A DNA stretch of 64,000 nt, from assembly GCF_042242105.1 (NCBI RefSeq), contig NC_092013.1, positions 3,095,987-3,159,986 of the forward strand, given 5' to 3'. This DNA comes from Pempheris klunzingeri (Eukaryota > Chordata > Actinopteri > Acropomatiformes > Pempheridae). Made by a program: the position numbers and the translations under genes. Shown here one piece after another: positions 62,301 through 64,000 of this stretch. Each line of letters opens with the position of its first letter. Position 1 is the stretch's first letter. A model generated the notes under the pieces. The model was not told the DNA's origin. It did not search any database and saw only the letters and a program-made list of their open reading frames with translations.

Positions 62301-64000
62301 GGATGATTTTTTGGGCCACAACAAAAGCCAAAGTTTGGCCTGAACAGACACACTGAGGCTTGTTTCTGGCCTTTTTGTTCTGTGATGAATTCACGACCCG
62401 ACATGTTATGATCCACCAAAGTCACACACAACAGGAGATGACTAAACAGTTACAGTGCACAGTGAGTCTACAATCACAAACACACCAAGCGTACGAGCTT
62501 TTTATCTGTTGTTCGTATTTAGTTTAAATCATTTATTTAGCTTAGATTTTCATTTGCTAATTATTTGTTTCCTTTAATTATTTACTTTCTTTTTTAAAAA
62601 AAAACATATTTAGTTTTTTGCTATTTAGTTTTAACTGTTATGTTGTTTCTTATACTGCACCTGCGGCCCCTTTGAGTCCACGTTTGGTTTAATTTGTTGG
62701 ACGAACGGCTGCAACACCAAAGTTTGTGATAAAAAAAATAATTTAAAAAAAAGCAAAAAAGTTCAATAAACATCTCGTTAAATGTGCAGTGGTTACAGGA
62801 TCATAGTGGTTATTTGCAGCAGGAATCGCCGTTCTAGTTTTATCTGTGAGTCTTGGAGACTCTAGAAGATGAATTAGAATCATCATTGGACGAATTCATG
62901 TGGTGTTTTATACCAGAAAACAGAACACACATCAACACGACACTGTCAGAAAGAAACTGTAAGTAAAAGCAGGTACCCACAGCAGGCCTTTATAAACCTG
63001 TGGAGCAGGAGCACCCCCAGAAGGTAAAACCACAGCACTGCAGCTCCACTCCCCCCCCCTCCGCCACTCCAACCTCCAACTTCCACAGGATGTAAAAGCC
63101 TGAACTCTGCAGCTCAGAGATAACAGACGTGCAGCTCATATTGTCCTGAACACGGTGGATATATGATCTGATGGAGATGACCTGAGGAAGACTTTACATG
63201 AAGAGGAGCGAACGTCTCAGAATATAACAAATCAAACCTCCTGTGAACTGAGATTCTGCACATTTAGACATTTTAGCCACTAAATAACATAATAAATATG
63301 AATGTTGTCACTAAATAATCACATCCGTGTAAGGCTCAGGCTGTTTAGAAGTATTACTCCTTGTTTCTTCTGTTATTAGTAGTAGTTTTAATGGTAATAA
63401 TTTATTATAGTATTCAGTATTAGTCATATCTTTCCCTTGTTTCACTTCACATACAATAAATGGTGAATATATTTTATTTATAAATGTCAGCAGCTGCTCC
63501 AAACACCTTCAATAAAATATCTTTTAATAAAAACATACTTTAGTGTTAGTATATATGTTAATATAACAGATGAATGGAGGGATTAAAAGTGGGTAGATTT
63601 TTACTATAATTAAGATCTTTTTGATATACTTGAGTTATTCGATGTGCACTGGTATAAACTAAACCTGATAAACATCCAGTTAGGACTAACACACTGTCTG
63701 CTGAAATAGATAAGTGGCTTAGAGCAGAGTTATTATAGTGATTCATTATTCATTTGTTTTTAAATCAGTTTAGTTTCCAGAAAAGGTTTTCAGTTTACTT
63801 TTTTTTTTTTAATTTTCAGTACTAGTTTTATTTAATGATTTTTTTAAATTTAAAAAATCCATCAGGAGAAAAGTCAAAGAATAAAACTAAACACATCTCT
63901 GTATATTTCTTTATTTGAATGATTTCTGTGAATACACATCAGTTCAGTTTGTTGTTATGTTGTCTAGTTTTTTTTTATTCTTAAACAAATGTTAGTTTTT
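59351..64000. other. Intergenic region downstream of gata1
   Basis: No coding exon recognised. It includes a TACTTTTACTT-family fragment near 59840-59990, a (TA)n tract at 60163-60184, a (GT)n tract at about 61989-62028 and AT-rich sequence to the right edge. Open frames here are short and without family resemblance. Confidence 0.55.

Overview
The window is nuclear DNA of a bony fish, almost certainly a spiny-rayed (percomorph) teleost. Genes have many short exons with GT/AG borders, introns are rich in microsatellites and teleost-type dispersed repeats, and the gene order is the known fish locus gnl3l - LWS opsin - SWS2B - SWS2A - SWS2A - hcfc1. Exon borders were read by eye from splice signals, reading phase and protein family resemblance; no alignment or database search was run.

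Layout. 1-7737 (minus): gnl3l, a nucleolar permuted GTPase, its last exon cut by the left edge. 8752-11624 (minus): the red/green LWS cone opsin. 16673-20153, 21342-23466 and 25481-27109 (all minus): three blue/violet cone opsins, SWS2B and two SWS2A copies. 27110-34597: intergenic, with a tRNA-Phe gene, a SINE with target-site duplications, LINE-like tails, and the repeated YY1-like motifs of the hcfc1 promoter. 34598-44821 (plus): hcfc1 (27 coding exons, about 1710 aa), with a long 3' UTR to about 47.4 kb. 47468-50082 (minus): a Rab7-like small GTPase, tail-to-tail with hcfc1, carrying a Tc1-like element in an intron. 50.1-56.5 kb: microsatellite-rich intergenic DNA with a paired GATA site and a possible noncoding exon. 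56548-58924 (plus): gata1. 58.9-64 kb: no gene recognised.

How the genes relate. The four opsins form a tandem array, all transcribed away from hcfc1 and towards gnl3l, each with a TATA box close to its start. The residues at known tuning positions predict one long-wave, one violet and two blue pigments. The two SWS2A copies are mosaics: exon 2, intron 2 and exon 3 are nearly identical, while exon 4, with its A/T difference at site 269, is not. The flanking genes (GTPases, the chromatin cofactor HCF-1, the erythroid factor GATA1) have no role in vision that the sequence shows; they mark the conserved neighbourhood.

I found no clear new biological system. The observations most worth a second look are the mosaic SWS2 genes, the Rab with Thr in place of the catalytic Gln, the compact 87-bp tandem HCF proteolysis repeats, the reiterated ATGGC motif upstream of hcfc1, and an unexplained exon-like island between LWS and SWS2B.
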